DNA from: Paracoccaceae bacterium | GTDB lineage: Bacteria; Pseudomonadota; Alphaproteobacteria; Rhodobacterales; Rhodobacteraceae | Length of the DNA: 64,000 bases | Direction of reading: 5' to 3' | NCBI GenBank assembly: GCA_022822495.1 | Contig: JAJEBQ010000052.1 | Span: 1-64,000 of the forward strand | In this document: positions 8,264 through 17,035 of the stretch, piece after piece | Position numbering within the stretch: the stretch's first letter is position 1 | How the letters are laid out: each line of letters starts with the position of its first letter | Made by a program: the position numbers and the translations under genes | The notes under the pieces: model-generated | Databases searched by the model: none | Told to the model about the DNA's origin: nothing | The model's input: only the letters and a program-made list of their open reading frames with translations

Positions 8264-9786
8264 GATGTTTTTCTTTTCAGTAATCGAGGTTGGATTAAAA
8301 TGATTGTGGATACTTTATGGGATTCAGTCACCGCTTGTCGGCTGAAAAGACCACCCTTCCTTTGATTGGAGGTAAGTCTTTCTCTTTCGAATCCAGCCAA
8401 TACAAGAGTTTCACCATTGCCAAGTATTGTTTGCTGTTCAAATTCAGTAGTGGCCACATTTGGGAGCTGAATGGTTTGATCGTTGGACGTAAACTCCTTC
8501 AACTCATTCAAATCAGATATCCTGATATTGTAGTGAAGCAGGATCTCCAGATTATTCAGTACCCTTGGTAACAAAGTCATTTCAAATCCGGTGGAAAGCT
8601 GGCCAGGAGTTATACGAGAGAGATTGACTCCATTCTCTTCTGAAACAGATTCCACTGTTTTGGCAAAGGCGATTTCACGTACTACCTGAATGGGAATCAT
8701 ACGATTATTGGATGTCGTTGCCCCGGTTCGGGTTTCAACAACCACTTCGCCGCGGTTATCAAGAAGAGATAAAAAAGAGTCCACACTGAAATCACCACTC
8801 AAAAGCCCCACATTGGCCAAGGTTGTTGCACCACTTAAAGAACCCGTCTCCATAAACTCAAAACTATTCCCTTGTGATTGGCCACCTGCGATACTCAAAG
8901 CCGTTGCCAAACCCTGAGTTTCTTCCAAACTAAGGGTTAGTACGATGACATCAATGGCAATTTGCTGTCCCAAATCTGCATTGATTTGTTTTATGTATTT
9001 CCTCACCTGCCTGTGGGTACTGGGCCGTGCATTTACTATAAGGACTCCAGTTCCTGTTTCGTAAATCAGCAGTTCATCTTTACGGAGTAATTGACCCAGA
9101 GATACTTGGATTTCGGACAACAAATCCAATTCCAGATTGGTCGTGGTGGAACCAATAGTTGAAGTGGATGTAGTTGTCGTTGGTAACAAGTCCAGATAAT
9201 AGTTTTTGAGGTTGAATTGTTGGAGGTGAATCATTCCATCCTGATAGATCCATGCAAGGTCAAAATTTGAACAGATATGATCCAGTACCTTTGGTAAGGA
9301 CCCATGAAAATCTGGCCTGATTTTCGTATTCAAGCCATGACTTTCCAAAAGTTTTTGTGTTTGGGTATCCAACCCCCCATTTTCTTGTCCTACTTCAAGG
9401 GGCAAAACACCACCTGATACAAGTTTCCTATCCGGTCCAACAATTAGATTATGCTGTATGCCGGTTTGATCACTCAGTTTGGCTAAAATCCCAGCGAGAT
9501 CAAACTGGTAATTAGAACGCCATAAGATGGCTTTTTCACCCAGCATTTGTGGTGGTAACAATACGGCATTGGTAACCGGTGAAGGAATTAGGCCAAGTTC
9601 TATACCCGCCCGATGCTGAATGCCTGTTGCAGAAGACAACCCTTTGTTTTTGTAGTCATGAAGGTAGCTTTGCTGTTCGTTGGTCTTATCTAACATTTCA
9701 CTGGAAATTTTTGGATTGATGGTGTTGCATCCCAGTAAAAAAGCAGGAATTGTCAGATACAAAAATGGTCTACAAGAAAAATACAT
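8260..9786 (-). CDS. pilN: Type IVb pilus secretin lipoprotein PilN
   Basis: An outer-membrane secretin that forms the pilus exit channel. From the ATG at 9786 the protein begins with a lipoprotein signal (FLYLTIPAFLLGC, Cys at residue 20). A TTG four codons earlier is also possible. N-domains follow (LLRKDELLIYETGTGVLIVNA is the usual N1/N3-type strand before the secretin core), and the C-terminal secretin domain has VETRTGATTSNNRMIPIQVV, PGQLSTGFEMTLLPRVL and a closing TIILIQPRLL. Length (508 residues) fits R64 PilN and BfpB. It directly follows the TcpQ-like gene, whose homologues assist secretin assembly. Confidence 0.85.
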   Translation of the reverse strand: MYFSCRPFLYLTIPAFLLGCNTINPKISSEMLDKTNEQQSYLHDYKNKGLSSATGIQHRAGIELGLIPSPVTNAVLLPPQMLGEKAILWRSNYQFDLAGILAKLSDQTGIQHNLIVGPDRKLVSGGVLPLEVGQENGGLDTQTQKLLESHGLNTKIRPDFHGSLPKVLDHICSNFDLAWIYQDGMIHLQQFNLKNYYLDLLPTTTTSTSTIGSTTTNLELDLLSEIQVSLGQLLRKDELLIYETGTGVLIVNARPSTHRQVRKYIKQINADLGQQIAIDVIVLTLSLEETQGLATALSIAGGQSQGNSFEFMETGSLSGATTLANVGLLSGDFSVDSFLSLLDNRGEVVVETRTGATTSNNRMIPIQVVREIAFAKTVESVSEENGVNLSRITPGQLSTGFEMTLLPRVLNNLEILLHYNIRISDLNELKEFTSNDQTIQLPNVATTEFEQQTILGNGETLVLAGFERERLTSNQRKGGLFSRQAVTESHKVSTIILIQPRLLKRKTS

Positions 9787-9811
9787 CTTCAAACTCAAGG
9801 AGGTGCTGTTT

Positions 9812-10174
9812 TCAACTCAACAAGTTTCGAGACAAGATGATGATCACCTTGTTTCCACGGTTCAGGATGGTATCAATTTCACGATTGGTTCGAGGGACCA
9901 TTACCCTTACATGATCAATGATGTCTTCACAGGACTCCTGTATCATCAATGGAAAAGATGTGTATAATTCACATGGAATGTACCTAACCAGAGTCCTTCC
10001 CATTCCTTTTGACCAGCCTGTGAGGACAACCCTCAAATGCGCCTCTGAGGGCACATACCCTTTACCAAGCCCGGTTGTTTTCAAGAGTTGTTTGTTTTCC
10101 ACTGACAGGGAAAGCGCCGGGCCTGTCAATCCAATTGTTAGCCAAATTAAGAATATCGTAAGTTTCCTTTTCAT
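9812..10174 (-). CDS. TcpQ / PilL C-terminal-like periplasmic protein
   Basis: A small exported protein of 120 residues. The ATG at 10174 is preceded by GGAAGG; a TTG four codons upstream gives a longer form. Residues 1-22 are a signal peptide (LTIFLIWLTIGLTGPALSLS). The mature part fits the short TcpQ domain pattern: LRVVLTGWSKGMGRTLVRY, a Phe-containing middle, and ILNRGNKVIIIL near the end. TcpQ-like proteins help the pilus secretin reach or assemble in the outer membrane, which agrees with its position as first gene ahead of pilN. The family call rests on a loose pattern and gene position, so it is moderate. Confidence 0.5.
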   Translation of the reverse strand: MKRKLTIFLIWLTIGLTGPALSLSVENKQLLKTTGLGKGYVPSEAHLRVVLTGWSKGMGRTLVRYIPCELYTSFPLMIQESCEDIIDHVRVMVPRTNREIDTILNRGNKVIIILSRNLLS

Positions 10175-10434
10175 AATCCTTCCCAAAAGTGATGAGTTCT
10201 TGGTAAAGGAATAGGCTCTTATGGTGAAACCTGCCTCAAGAAATTTGGATCTGGTTTGATTTGATTGTTGATAACTTTTTGAAATTTTCTACACGGATTT
10301 CAGGAACCCATTGATAAGAAGTTGCTTCCTAAATGGGAATTTAGTTCCTGATGCAAGCCCTATTAATCTGGTAGAAATAATTTTACCTGTACCTAGAAAA
10401 CAAAATCTCTGCCTTCGTCTGTAGTATATTTTTA
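10175..10434. promoter_or_regulatory. Upstream region of the pilus operon
   Basis: AT-rich non-coding DNA from the start of the TcpQ-like gene to the left inverted repeat of the methyltransferase cassette. It must hold the promoter of the minus-strand pilus operon. I cannot pick out a convincing -35/-10 pair by eye. Confidence 0.35.
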
Positions 10435-10459
10435 GGGGATTATATACTTAAGTGACCAT
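10435..10459 (+). repeat. Left arm of a perfect 25-bp inverted repeat around the methyltransferase cassette
   Basis: This 25-base arm is the exact reverse complement of 11985-12009. It begins GGGGATTATATACTTAAG and contains the palindrome ACTTAAGT. The match ends sharply on both sides. The arm lies 93 bases before the methyltransferase ATG. No target duplication is visible outside the two arms. Confidence 0.9.
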
Positions 10460-10551
10460 TAAGAAAAGGTCCAAGGGATTTCAATTTCCAAAATCCAAGC
10501 CAAAGGCAACTGACTATTGGTGTGGGAAAAAACAGGAGGAAAAAAAGACCA

Positions 10552-11969
10552 ATGACTGAACTAAATGTTTCCAACCGCACCATATTCTGCAAGGACAATC
10601 TTGATGTCATGCAAGGCATCAATTCCAAATGCATTGACTTGATCTACCTTGATCCCCCTTTCAACAAGAACAAGAAATTTACCGCACCGATTGGAAGCAG
10701 TGCTGAAGGGGCAGAATTTTCGGACATTTTCAGAGAGGACGATGTCAAGGCGGAATGGTTGGTTACCATAAGGGAGGATCAACCGGAACTCTATCATTAC
10801 CTGAATGGTATCAGGGGCGTTGGCAATCCATACAACTTTGCCTATCTGGCCTACATGGCAATCCGATTGATCGAATGTCACAGGATATTGAAGGATGCAG
10901 GCAGCATTTATCTCCACTGCGATCCTACGATGAGCCATTACTTGAAATTGCTCATGGATTGCATATTCGGGGAAAAGAATTTTAGAAACGAGATTGTCTG
11001 GCAGAGACAATCCGGTCACAGTGATGGTGGACAATTCGGGCGTGCGGCGGACTACATCTTATTTTATGGGAATGTTATCAACCACGATTCTGTTCGTATT
11101 CCTCTTTCCGATGAACAGGCAAAAAAATACTCGTACCAGGATGCCCTTGGCCGATATGTCGCTGACAACATATCGGCCAAGGGCTTGAGCGGTGGGGGAT
11201 ACAATTATGATTTTCATGGACATAAAGGACCATGGCGCTATCCTGAGCATAGGATAAAACAGCTTGAAGCGGATGGAAGAATACACTTCCCGTCGAAAAA
11301 AGGGGGGGGGGGGTGCCTCGCCTTAAACGGTATCTACACGAACACAAAGGGATTATTCCAACAAGCATATGGATTGATATTCCACCGGTTCAAAGCCATT
11401 CATTCGAGCGCACTGGATACCCGACACAAAAGCCTTTGGCTTTGTTGAAGCGTCTCATTCAAGCCAGCAGCAATATCGGGGAAATTGTATTGGACCCGTT
11501 CTGCGGTTGTGCAACCACTTGCGTAGCTGCTGAAAATCTGCAAAGACAATGAGGTGTTGATATATCCATCAAGGCTTATGAATTGGTCAAGGAACGATTA
11601 ACCAAAGAGGTGGCCGACCCCAACGATCTCTTGAAATATCAAAACACAATCCACTTGAAAACCGATCCATCCAAAAGAACCGATCTGGAAGTTGATTACC
11701 GGGAAAGAAAATGTGTTTATGTAATCTCACATCCTGAATATCCAGGGGAATACAAGGTTGGTATAGCCAAGAACTGGAAATCTCGATTAAATGCCTACCA
11801 AACTTCTGATCCGAATCGGCAGTACAAGATTGAATTTACCTATTTGACTCCTCTTTTCCGTGAAACCGAAAAATACATCCACAACATTTTTCCCAACAAG
11901 CATGAATGGGTGCAGGGGGATTTGAAGGAAATAATCCAGTCAATCAAATCGTATAAATCAGAAGAATAG
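10552..11969 (+). pseudogene. Beta-class DNA methyltransferase fused to a T5orf172 (GIY-YIG-like) domain; off-frame at a 12-G tract and carrying an in-frame TGA
   Basis: The N-terminal part (10552 to about 11313) has motif IV LDPPFNKNKKF and typical Mod text (HCDPTMSHYLK, NEIVWQR). At 11302-11313 a run of 12 G shifts the frame; one more G (or two fewer) would join it to PRLKRYLHEHKG, GYPTQKPLALLKR and the SAM motif I VLDPFCGCATT. In that same frame a TGA (11550-11552) sits where homologues read Trp-Ile-Gly; a 3-base deletion turning TGGATAGGT into TGAGGT would explain it. Beyond the TGA the frame runs to 11969 with a T5orf172-like domain (CVYVISHPEYPGEYKVGIA, then R, ETEKYIHNIF, HEWVQGD). Motif order (IV before I) is beta class, probably N6-adenine. 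An AGGAGG lies upstream of ATG 10552, and a GTG at 10522 is an alternative start. In this state only a truncated, presumably inactive protein can be made. Confidence 0.85.
11302..11313 (+). repeat. 12-G tract inside the methyltransferase gene
   Basis: Twelve G interrupt the sequence coding KK-GG-VPRLKRYL, which in related enzymes contains only two glycines here. Seven, ten or thirteen G restore the frame and twelve do not. This is the usual structure of a phase-variable mod gene. It is the second such tract in the window, after 556-568. Confidence 0.9.
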
Positions 11970-11984
11970 CGGCTTGATGAGGGA

Positions 11985-12009
11985 TGGTCACTTAAGTATA
12001 TAATCCCCC
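11985..12009 (-). repeat. Right arm of the 25-bp inverted repeat
   Basis: Perfect reverse complement of 10435-10459, starting 16 bases after the end of the methyltransferase/T5orf172 reading frame. Together the arms delimit a 1,575-bp cassette that contains only this gene. Confidence 0.9.
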
Positions 12010-12140
12010 AAAAAAACCTTGCCCATCAGCGACGCCTTCATTATTCTAAACTGAGACTACCTGATTGGTTACGGTAAATTTTATTATAGAGGTTATATCA
12101 ACTAGTATCACTGGTTGGAATGCTAAAGTAGGAACAACTC

Positions 12141-13151
12141 ATGAAAAGAAATTATCTGAAACTTGCCCTGGCAGGGCTGCTTTCTCTGATTATGGTCGGA
12201 GAAGCTGTAGCAACCGAATGGAATGTTTCACTGTGGGGTACACGGCGTGCATTCACCGAGCATGTGGAGAAATTGGCTGAGCTCGTCAGCGAAAAATCTG
12301 GCGGCGCATTCACCCTCAACTTGTCATATGGTGGCCTGTCCAAAAACCGTGAAAATTTGGACGGTATCTCGATCGGTGCTTTTGAGATGGCCCAGTTCTG
12401 TGCAGGTTATCATTACGACAAGAACCCATCCATAACTGTTTTGGAACTGCCCTTTCTCGGCGTGTCAACGCTTGAACAGGAGGTGGCAATCTCGCAAGCC
12501 CTATACAATCATCCAGCCGCAATCAAGGATTTGGCACGATGGAATGCCACCCTCCTGATGCCTTCTCCTTTACCTCAGTATAATATTGCAGGAGTTGGTG
12601 AACCCCCAAGAACACTCGCTGAATATGAAGGTCTTGCTGTTCGAGCAACAGGCGGAATCGGTAAAGCCATGAAAGCAATCGGCGCCGTTCCCACCTCCAT
12701 GTCAGCTACCGAAGTCCGTCAGGCCCTTGATAGCGGTGTTGTTTCAGCGGTGGCTTTTGCACCTCATGCCCACATGTCTTTTGGAACTGTCGAAAGTGCC
12801 AAATGGTGGACAACAAACTTGAATCCAGGTACTGTCAATTGCCCCGTCGTTGTCAATACAGATGCCTTGAATTCCCTGAGCGATTCTGAACGCGATGCCC
12901 TCTTAGGTTCCGTCGAGGAATCACTTGCCCATTATGTTTCCAATTACAACAACAAAACGATGGCACAGTGGGGACCCACTCTTGATGACAAGGGCATTGA
13001 ACGGATTACCTATTCCGATGACGAACTCACCGCATTCCGTGAAGCGGTAGCAACGCCATCCGCTATGGCCTGGATTGAAGAAAATACAGCTCGTGGACTA
13101 CCCGCACAAGAACTCTACGATCTGGTTACCAGTATGATTGCCGGTAACTAA
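12141..13151 (+). CDS. dctP: TRAP transporter solute-binding protein DctP
   Basis: A 336-residue periplasmic binding protein with a signal peptide (residues 1-24, LKLALAGLLSLIMVGEAVAT) and the family pattern: HVEKLAELVSEKSGGAF, LDGISIGAFEMAQ, AEYEGLAVRATGGIGKAMKAIGA, SATEVRQALDSGVV. The Arg in VRATG normally contacts the substrate carboxylate. The ligand cannot be predicted from sequence alone. The ATG has AGGAA in front. It is the first gene of a dctP-dctQ-dctM operon. A GC-rich hairpin lies between it and dctQ, an arrangement usual for producing more binding protein than permease. Confidence 0.9.
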   Translation: MKRNYLKLALAGLLSLIMVGEAVATEWNVSLWGTRRAFTEHVEKLAELVSEKSGGAFTLNLSYGGLSKNRENLDGISIGAFEMAQFCAGYHYDKNPSITVLELPFLGVSTLEQEVAISQALYNHPAAIKDLARWNATLLMPSPLPQYNIAGVGEPPRTLAEYEGLAVRATGGIGKAMKAIGAVPTSMSATEVRQALDSGVVSAVAFAPHAHMSFGTVESAKWWTTNLNPGTVNCPVVVNTDALNSLSDSERDALLGSVEESLAHYVSNYNNKTMAQWGPTLDDKGIERITYSDDELTAFREAVATPSAMAWIEENTARGLPAQELYDLVTSMIAGN

Positions 13152-13166
13152 TATCATTCGTTTTAT

Positions 13167-13190
13167 CCGCTGGAGCATTGTAACCAGCGG
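13167..13190 (+). promoter_or_regulatory. Intercistronic hairpin between dctP and dctQ
   Basis: CCGCTGG (13167-13173) pairs perfectly with CCAGCGG (13184-13190) across a 10-base loop, in the 61-base gap between dctP and dctQ. There is no T-run after it, so it is more likely a partial terminator or 3'-end stabiliser than a full terminator. Confidence 0.6.
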
Positions 13191-13212
13191 GATCACATCA
13201 GGGAGAATTTGA

Positions 13213-13866
13213 TTGGCCGGATCGTCTTCTGTTCTCACAGACGACTCCCTTCTTAGCAGAATTGATCGCCGCTTATTTCAGACGGAATCCTTGCTTGCGC
13301 TGTTGGGTGGCTTGGCCGTATTCTCATTAATGTTGCTCGCTGTAACAAGCGTAGGTGGGCGTAATTTCTTCAACCGTCCACTACCCGGATACGTTGATTG
13401 GATTGAACAAGCGATGCCCCTAATCGCTTTTATTGGAATTTCATATTGCCAACGACTTGGCGGGCACATTCGAATGGACATTTTGATAGGGCGTCTTCGT
13501 GGCCGCCCTCTCTGGATCGCTGAATGTCTTGGGACCTTGTTAATCTTGTTATTAGTGGTCTTGATGATCTGGGGAAGCTGGTCTCATTTTGAACGATCTT
13601 TTGACTGGTCAGCTCCCTATTGGAGCCGTGATTCAAGCCTTGACATCCGTTTGCCGCTTTGGCCGGCCAAACTCCTGGTTCCGGTAGCTTTTTCTGTCCT
13701 TGCCCTGCGCCTTGGATTACAGGTTTTGGGCTATGGCAGAGTTATACTATCTGGTTCCCTACAACCGATTGCCGTTCCGCTCATTGAGGACATCTCCAAA
13801 ATTGCCAAGAAAGAGGTCGAAGCCGTTTCGGATCTTGAGCCAGAAAACAAACCCTCGAACTCGTAA
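13213..13866 (+). CDS. dctQ: TRAP transporter small permease DctQ
   Basis: A 217-residue membrane protein with four hydrophobic segments, as expected for DctQ: ALLGGLAVFSLMLLAVTSV, AMPLIAFIGISYCQ, CLGTLLILLLVVLMIWGSW and LLVPVAFSVLALRLGLQVLG. The family signature VGGRNFFNRPLPGYVDWIEQ is present. The start is TTG 13213, backed by GGGAG seven bases upstream; no ATG fits. The C-terminal tail is charged and cytoplasmic. It works with DctM and DctP for sodium-driven uptake of an organic acid. Confidence 0.88.
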   Translation: MAGSSSVLTDDSLLSRIDRRLFQTESLLALLGGLAVFSLMLLAVTSVGGRNFFNRPLPGYVDWIEQAMPLIAFIGISYCQRLGGHIRMDILIGRLRGRPLWIAECLGTLLILLLVVLMIWGSWSHFERSFDWSAPYWSRDSSLDIRLPLWPAKLLVPVAFSVLALRLGLQVLGYGRVILSGSLQPIAVPLIEDISKIAKKEVEAVSDLEPENKPSNS

Positions 13867-13877
13867 GAACTACAACC

Positions 13878-15287
13878 ATGGACAGTATCAATATTGGTCT
13901 CATTGTTACTGGCTTCCTGCTTATTCTCGTGGTGCTTGGTGTCAGGGTGGCCTTCGCTGCTGCAATTGCCGGCTTGATTGGGTTGATCTGGATTTTCTGG
14001 GACAAGCGTAGCTATGACCTGGATCAGTTCACATGGGCTCTTACAGTTGCCGCCAAAACAGCCGGACAGGTACCACATTCAAAGATTGCCTCCCAAGCTC
14101 TTTCACTCATACCAACCTTTATATTGATTGGTTATCTGGCGTATTATGCTGGCCTAACCAAAGCACTTTTTGAGGCGTCCAAAAAATGGATTGGGTGGGT
14201 ACCCGGAGGTTTGGCTGTTTCAACCGTCTTTGCCACAGCAGGATTTGCCGCCGTATCCGGAGCATCGGTTGCAACTTCCGCAGTATTTGCACGGATTGCC
14301 ATTCCCGAAATGACCGCAATTGGTTATGATAAACGATTTGCAGCTGGTGTGGTAGCGGCAGCAGGAACACTCGCATCCTTGATTCCACCTTCAGCCATTC
14401 TTGTCATCTATGCCATCATAGTCGAGCAGGATGTTGGGGCATTACTGCTCGCAGGTTTTCTGCCAGGTGCTTTTTCTGCACTTGTATATGCTATTCTTAT
14501 CCTTGGGATGGCCATCACGGTCAAGAATTTTGGTCCCCCAGTAAGTGGATTTTCCTGGCTGGAGAGATTGAAGTCCTTACCACCCGTTTTCCCCATCTTT
14601 TTTGTTGTTGTGATCATCATTCTATTCATTTATAACCCATTTGGAGGAGACGCTTGGGGGACCCCAACTGAAGGTGGCGCTCTTGGCGCCTTTGTGGTCT
14701 TTATAATGGCCTTCTATCGGGGTATGCGATGGCCACAACTCAAGAGTGCCTTGATGGAAACCGCAAAACTTTCCGTGATGATTTTTACCATTATCTGGGG
14801 GGTTCTGGTTTTTGTAAGGTTTCTAGGGTTTGCCGACTTGCCAGGGGCTTTTTCGGCGTGGATTACATCACTTGAACACAGTCCCTTCCTGATCTTGATT
14901 CTTATCCTTCTTGCTTATGCTGTGCTTGGCATGTTTATGGACGCCATAGGAATGCTTATCCTCACTTTGCCCGTTGTGTTTCCTGCCATCATTGCACTCA
15001 ACGGGGGGATTGAGGTTACTGCTGCCGACAGCGCCTTTGGCATGACCGCCGTGGAGTGTGGCATTTGGTTCGGTATCATTGTTGTAAAAATGGCTGAACT
15101 TTGCCTCATTACACCACCTATCGGACTTAATTGCTTTGTCGTTGCAGGAGTACGTCCTGAACTTTCTGTACAGGATGTCTTCAAAGGTGTGACTCCCTTT
15201 TTTATTGCTGATGCCCTGACAATAGCCGGACTTGTCTTATTCCCCGGGATTGTCCTTTATTTGCCAAACTTGCTTCTGAGCGGATAA
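13878..15287 (+). CDS. dctM: TRAP transporter large permease DctM
   Basis: A 469-residue polytopic protein of the DctM family. Landmarks are the N-terminal segment with LLILVVLGVRVAFAAAIAGLIGL, the conserved SGASVATSAVFARIAIPEM and PPSAILVIYAII regions, and the C-terminal LGMFMDAIGMLILTLPVVFPAI and TPPIGLNCFVV motifs. It forms the ion-coupled transport path. The ATG comes 11 bases after dctQ, so the two permease genes are one transcriptional unit. Between the first and second segments it has a longer hydrophilic insert (FWDKRSYDLDQFTW) than many DctM proteins. Confidence 0.9.
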   Translation: MDSINIGLIVTGFLLILVVLGVRVAFAAAIAGLIGLIWIFWDKRSYDLDQFTWALTVAAKTAGQVPHSKIASQALSLIPTFILIGYLAYYAGLTKALFEASKKWIGWVPGGLAVSTVFATAGFAAVSGASVATSAVFARIAIPEMTAIGYDKRFAAGVVAAAGTLASLIPPSAILVIYAIIVEQDVGALLLAGFLPGAFSALVYAILILGMAITVKNFGPPVSGFSWLERLKSLPPVFPIFFVVVIIILFIYNPFGGDAWGTPTEGGALGAFVVFIMAFYRGMRWPQLKSALMETAKLSVMIFTIIWGVLVFVRFLGFADLPGAFSAWITSLEHSPFLILILILLAYAVLGMFMDAIGMLILTLPVVFPAIIALNGGIEVTAADSAFGMTAVECGIWFGIIVVKMAELCLITPPIGLNCFVVAGVRPELSVQDVFKGVTPFFIADALTIAGLVLFPGIVLYLPNLLLSG

Positions 15288-15354
15288 TGTGCAATCACTG
15301 TTTTGTTTGAGGAGTTACGGAAATCACCGACACAAGTCGTAAATACAGGGTTTT

Positions 15355-16035
15355 CTACACATAATCCAGAATGAGTGCTCGTGTTTGCTTTGGCAAATCT
15401 CTTTTATTGAGAACCGTTGAACTGCTGCAGGCAAAATGGATGATTTCATCCGGGAAGTATTTTAAAAACTCCGTTATGAAAAACATGTTGCGGGGTTTGA
15501 AACACAAGGTTCGGAAATGCATTGGGATGACCAACTTTGGTTTAACCAAGCTGACAATTCGGGATAATTCTTCAAGTGAAATTACCGGAAATCCTCCGGC
15601 ATGACTCAACAGAATGTCAATGTCGTTGAAAAAGGCCAATTGATCTTTGGAAAAGTTATTTCCCATATCTCCCATGTGACCAATAGAAATTTCGTCAACT
15701 GTAAATTTATACATGGCGTTTTGATCGGGATGGCCACTTGGATGGAGATCATGTTCCATGGCTTCAATTGTCTCGAAAACAATGCCATGAGATTCTATCG
15801 TTGCATTCATTAAGGATACTTCAAGAGCATCAATTACGGTTGCTTTCTCCCGCTTGGGTACAAGATGGTCATTGTCATGAAAGTCATCATTGCTACTTGA
15901 CTTTATTATGATATCAGCGCTCGAACCAAATGGTTTGAAACCAGCCTTGTCAGGATCATATGGATCGGTGTAGATTACAGTACCGCTAGTACTGACGATT
16001 TCGAAGCATGCTTGCCCATACCAGGTGATTTTCAT
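15355..16035 (-). CDS. UlaG-like MBL-fold protein with altered metal site
   Basis: A 226-residue protein starting MKITWYGQACFEI, then TDPYDP, which is the usual opening of UlaG-type metallo-beta-lactamase-fold hydrolases. Later parts fit the fold: IGHMGDMGN, DILLSHAGGFP and VIPMHFR. The position where canonical members have HxHxDH reads SSSNDDFHDNDH, so the first two metal-binding histidines are replaced. It may be a variant subfamily using other ligands, or catalytically altered. It is divergent from the following genes and convergent with dctM. No substrate can be proposed. Confidence 0.7.
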   Translation of the reverse strand: MKITWYGQACFEIVSTSGTVIYTDPYDPDKAGFKPFGSSADIIIKSSSNDDFHDNDHLVPKREKATVIDALEVSLMNATIESHGIVFETIEAMEHDLHPSGHPDQNAMYKFTVDEISIGHMGDMGNNFSKDQLAFFNDIDILLSHAGGFPVISLEELSRIVSLVKPKLVIPMHFRTLCFKPRNMFFITEFLKYFPDEIIHFACSSSTVLNKRDLPKQTRALILDYV

Positions 16036-16252
16036 TCGTTCCTCCTACCCTGTCAAACCAGATTTGAACCTAATTATTATAACGAACCGACAGAAGGAAA
16101 TTAAGTGTCTTTTGATTATTAGCACTAGACAATAAGATTAGAATGGGTCATACCCTGATTCAGAAGGAAATTAACAGGTATAAACCCGAACAGTTTTGAA
16201 AAAAGGCAATACTTAAATCTATCGTGGGCTGTGTCTAGGTTAAAGGAAAGGA

Positions 16253-16974
16253 ATGAAGTCATATGTTGAAGATAGTGAGATTGAACCTCTTTCACCTTCT
16301 GAAAAACCAAATACATCCAAGAGTTCCGTATTTTCCACATGCCAGAACGGTACCTTCCCCAAGGTACAAATTCCCGAATCAATAGAGATCAACACCAAAA
16401 TAAAATCTGATGGTTTAAACCTGATGAGGAAAATGCCCTCTGATGGATTTCCGATTGTATTTTTCGATCCACAATATCGAGGGGTGCTTGATCAATTGAA
16501 ATATGGCAACGAGGGCAAATCAAAGACAAAGGAAAGAAGTCAACTCCAACAGATGTCCGAAGATGTGATTGTTTCCTTCATCAAGGAAATCAATCGAATT
16601 ATTTATCCTAGTGGTCATTTGTTCCTCTGACTGGATAAATTTCATCTTTGTTCGGGCTTTCAGAAATGGTCGGAGGACTCACCACTTAAGGTTGTTGATT
16701 TACTTACCTGGAACAAGGGGAGAATTGGAATGGGGTACCGAACAAGGTGAAGGGAATATGGAAACTTCGAGGTATCCCAGATGTTTGGGAAGAAAAAGTT
16801 GCCAGAACGGGCACACATATCCATCAAAAACCGATTGAACTTCAGAAAAAACTCATTGCGGCTGTATCCCATCAGGGTGATTTAGTTGTCGATCCTGCCG
16901 CAGGGAGTTTTTCCGCGATGCAGGCCTGTCAGCAAGCAGGCAGGAATTTTATTGGTTGCGATCTTGAAGATTAG
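16253..16974 (+). pseudogene. Decayed beta-class DNA adenine methyltransferase
   Basis: Three pieces of one methyltransferase are visible. The first (from 16253) holds motif IV IVFFDPQYRGVLDQLKYGN and ends at a TGA (16628-16630) exactly where a conserved Trp is expected (GHLFL-stop-LDKFHLC). The frame then continues through VVDLLTWNKGRIGMGYRTR to a second stop at 16746-16748. A different frame takes over with KGIWKLRGIPDVWEEK, THIHQKPIELQKKLIAAV and motif I VVDPAAGSFSAMQA up to 16974. The text usually found between GMGYRTR and the KGIW region is missing, so an internal deletion caused the frameshift. The gene cannot make an active enzyme. It does not share the inverted repeats of the first methyltransferase. 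Confidence 0.8.
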
Positions 16975-17035
16975 CGTAAAGAGTACCAAACAACATAACT
17001 TTACGCCTATAAATTCTGTTGGAGGAGATGCGTTA

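Noticed and set aside
10552-16974. TGA read as Trp, since both broken methyltransferases have TGA where Trp is expected
   Set aside because: Intact core genes such as serB, spoT and lepB end with TGA at their normal stop, so the standard meaning applies and the two cases are mutations.
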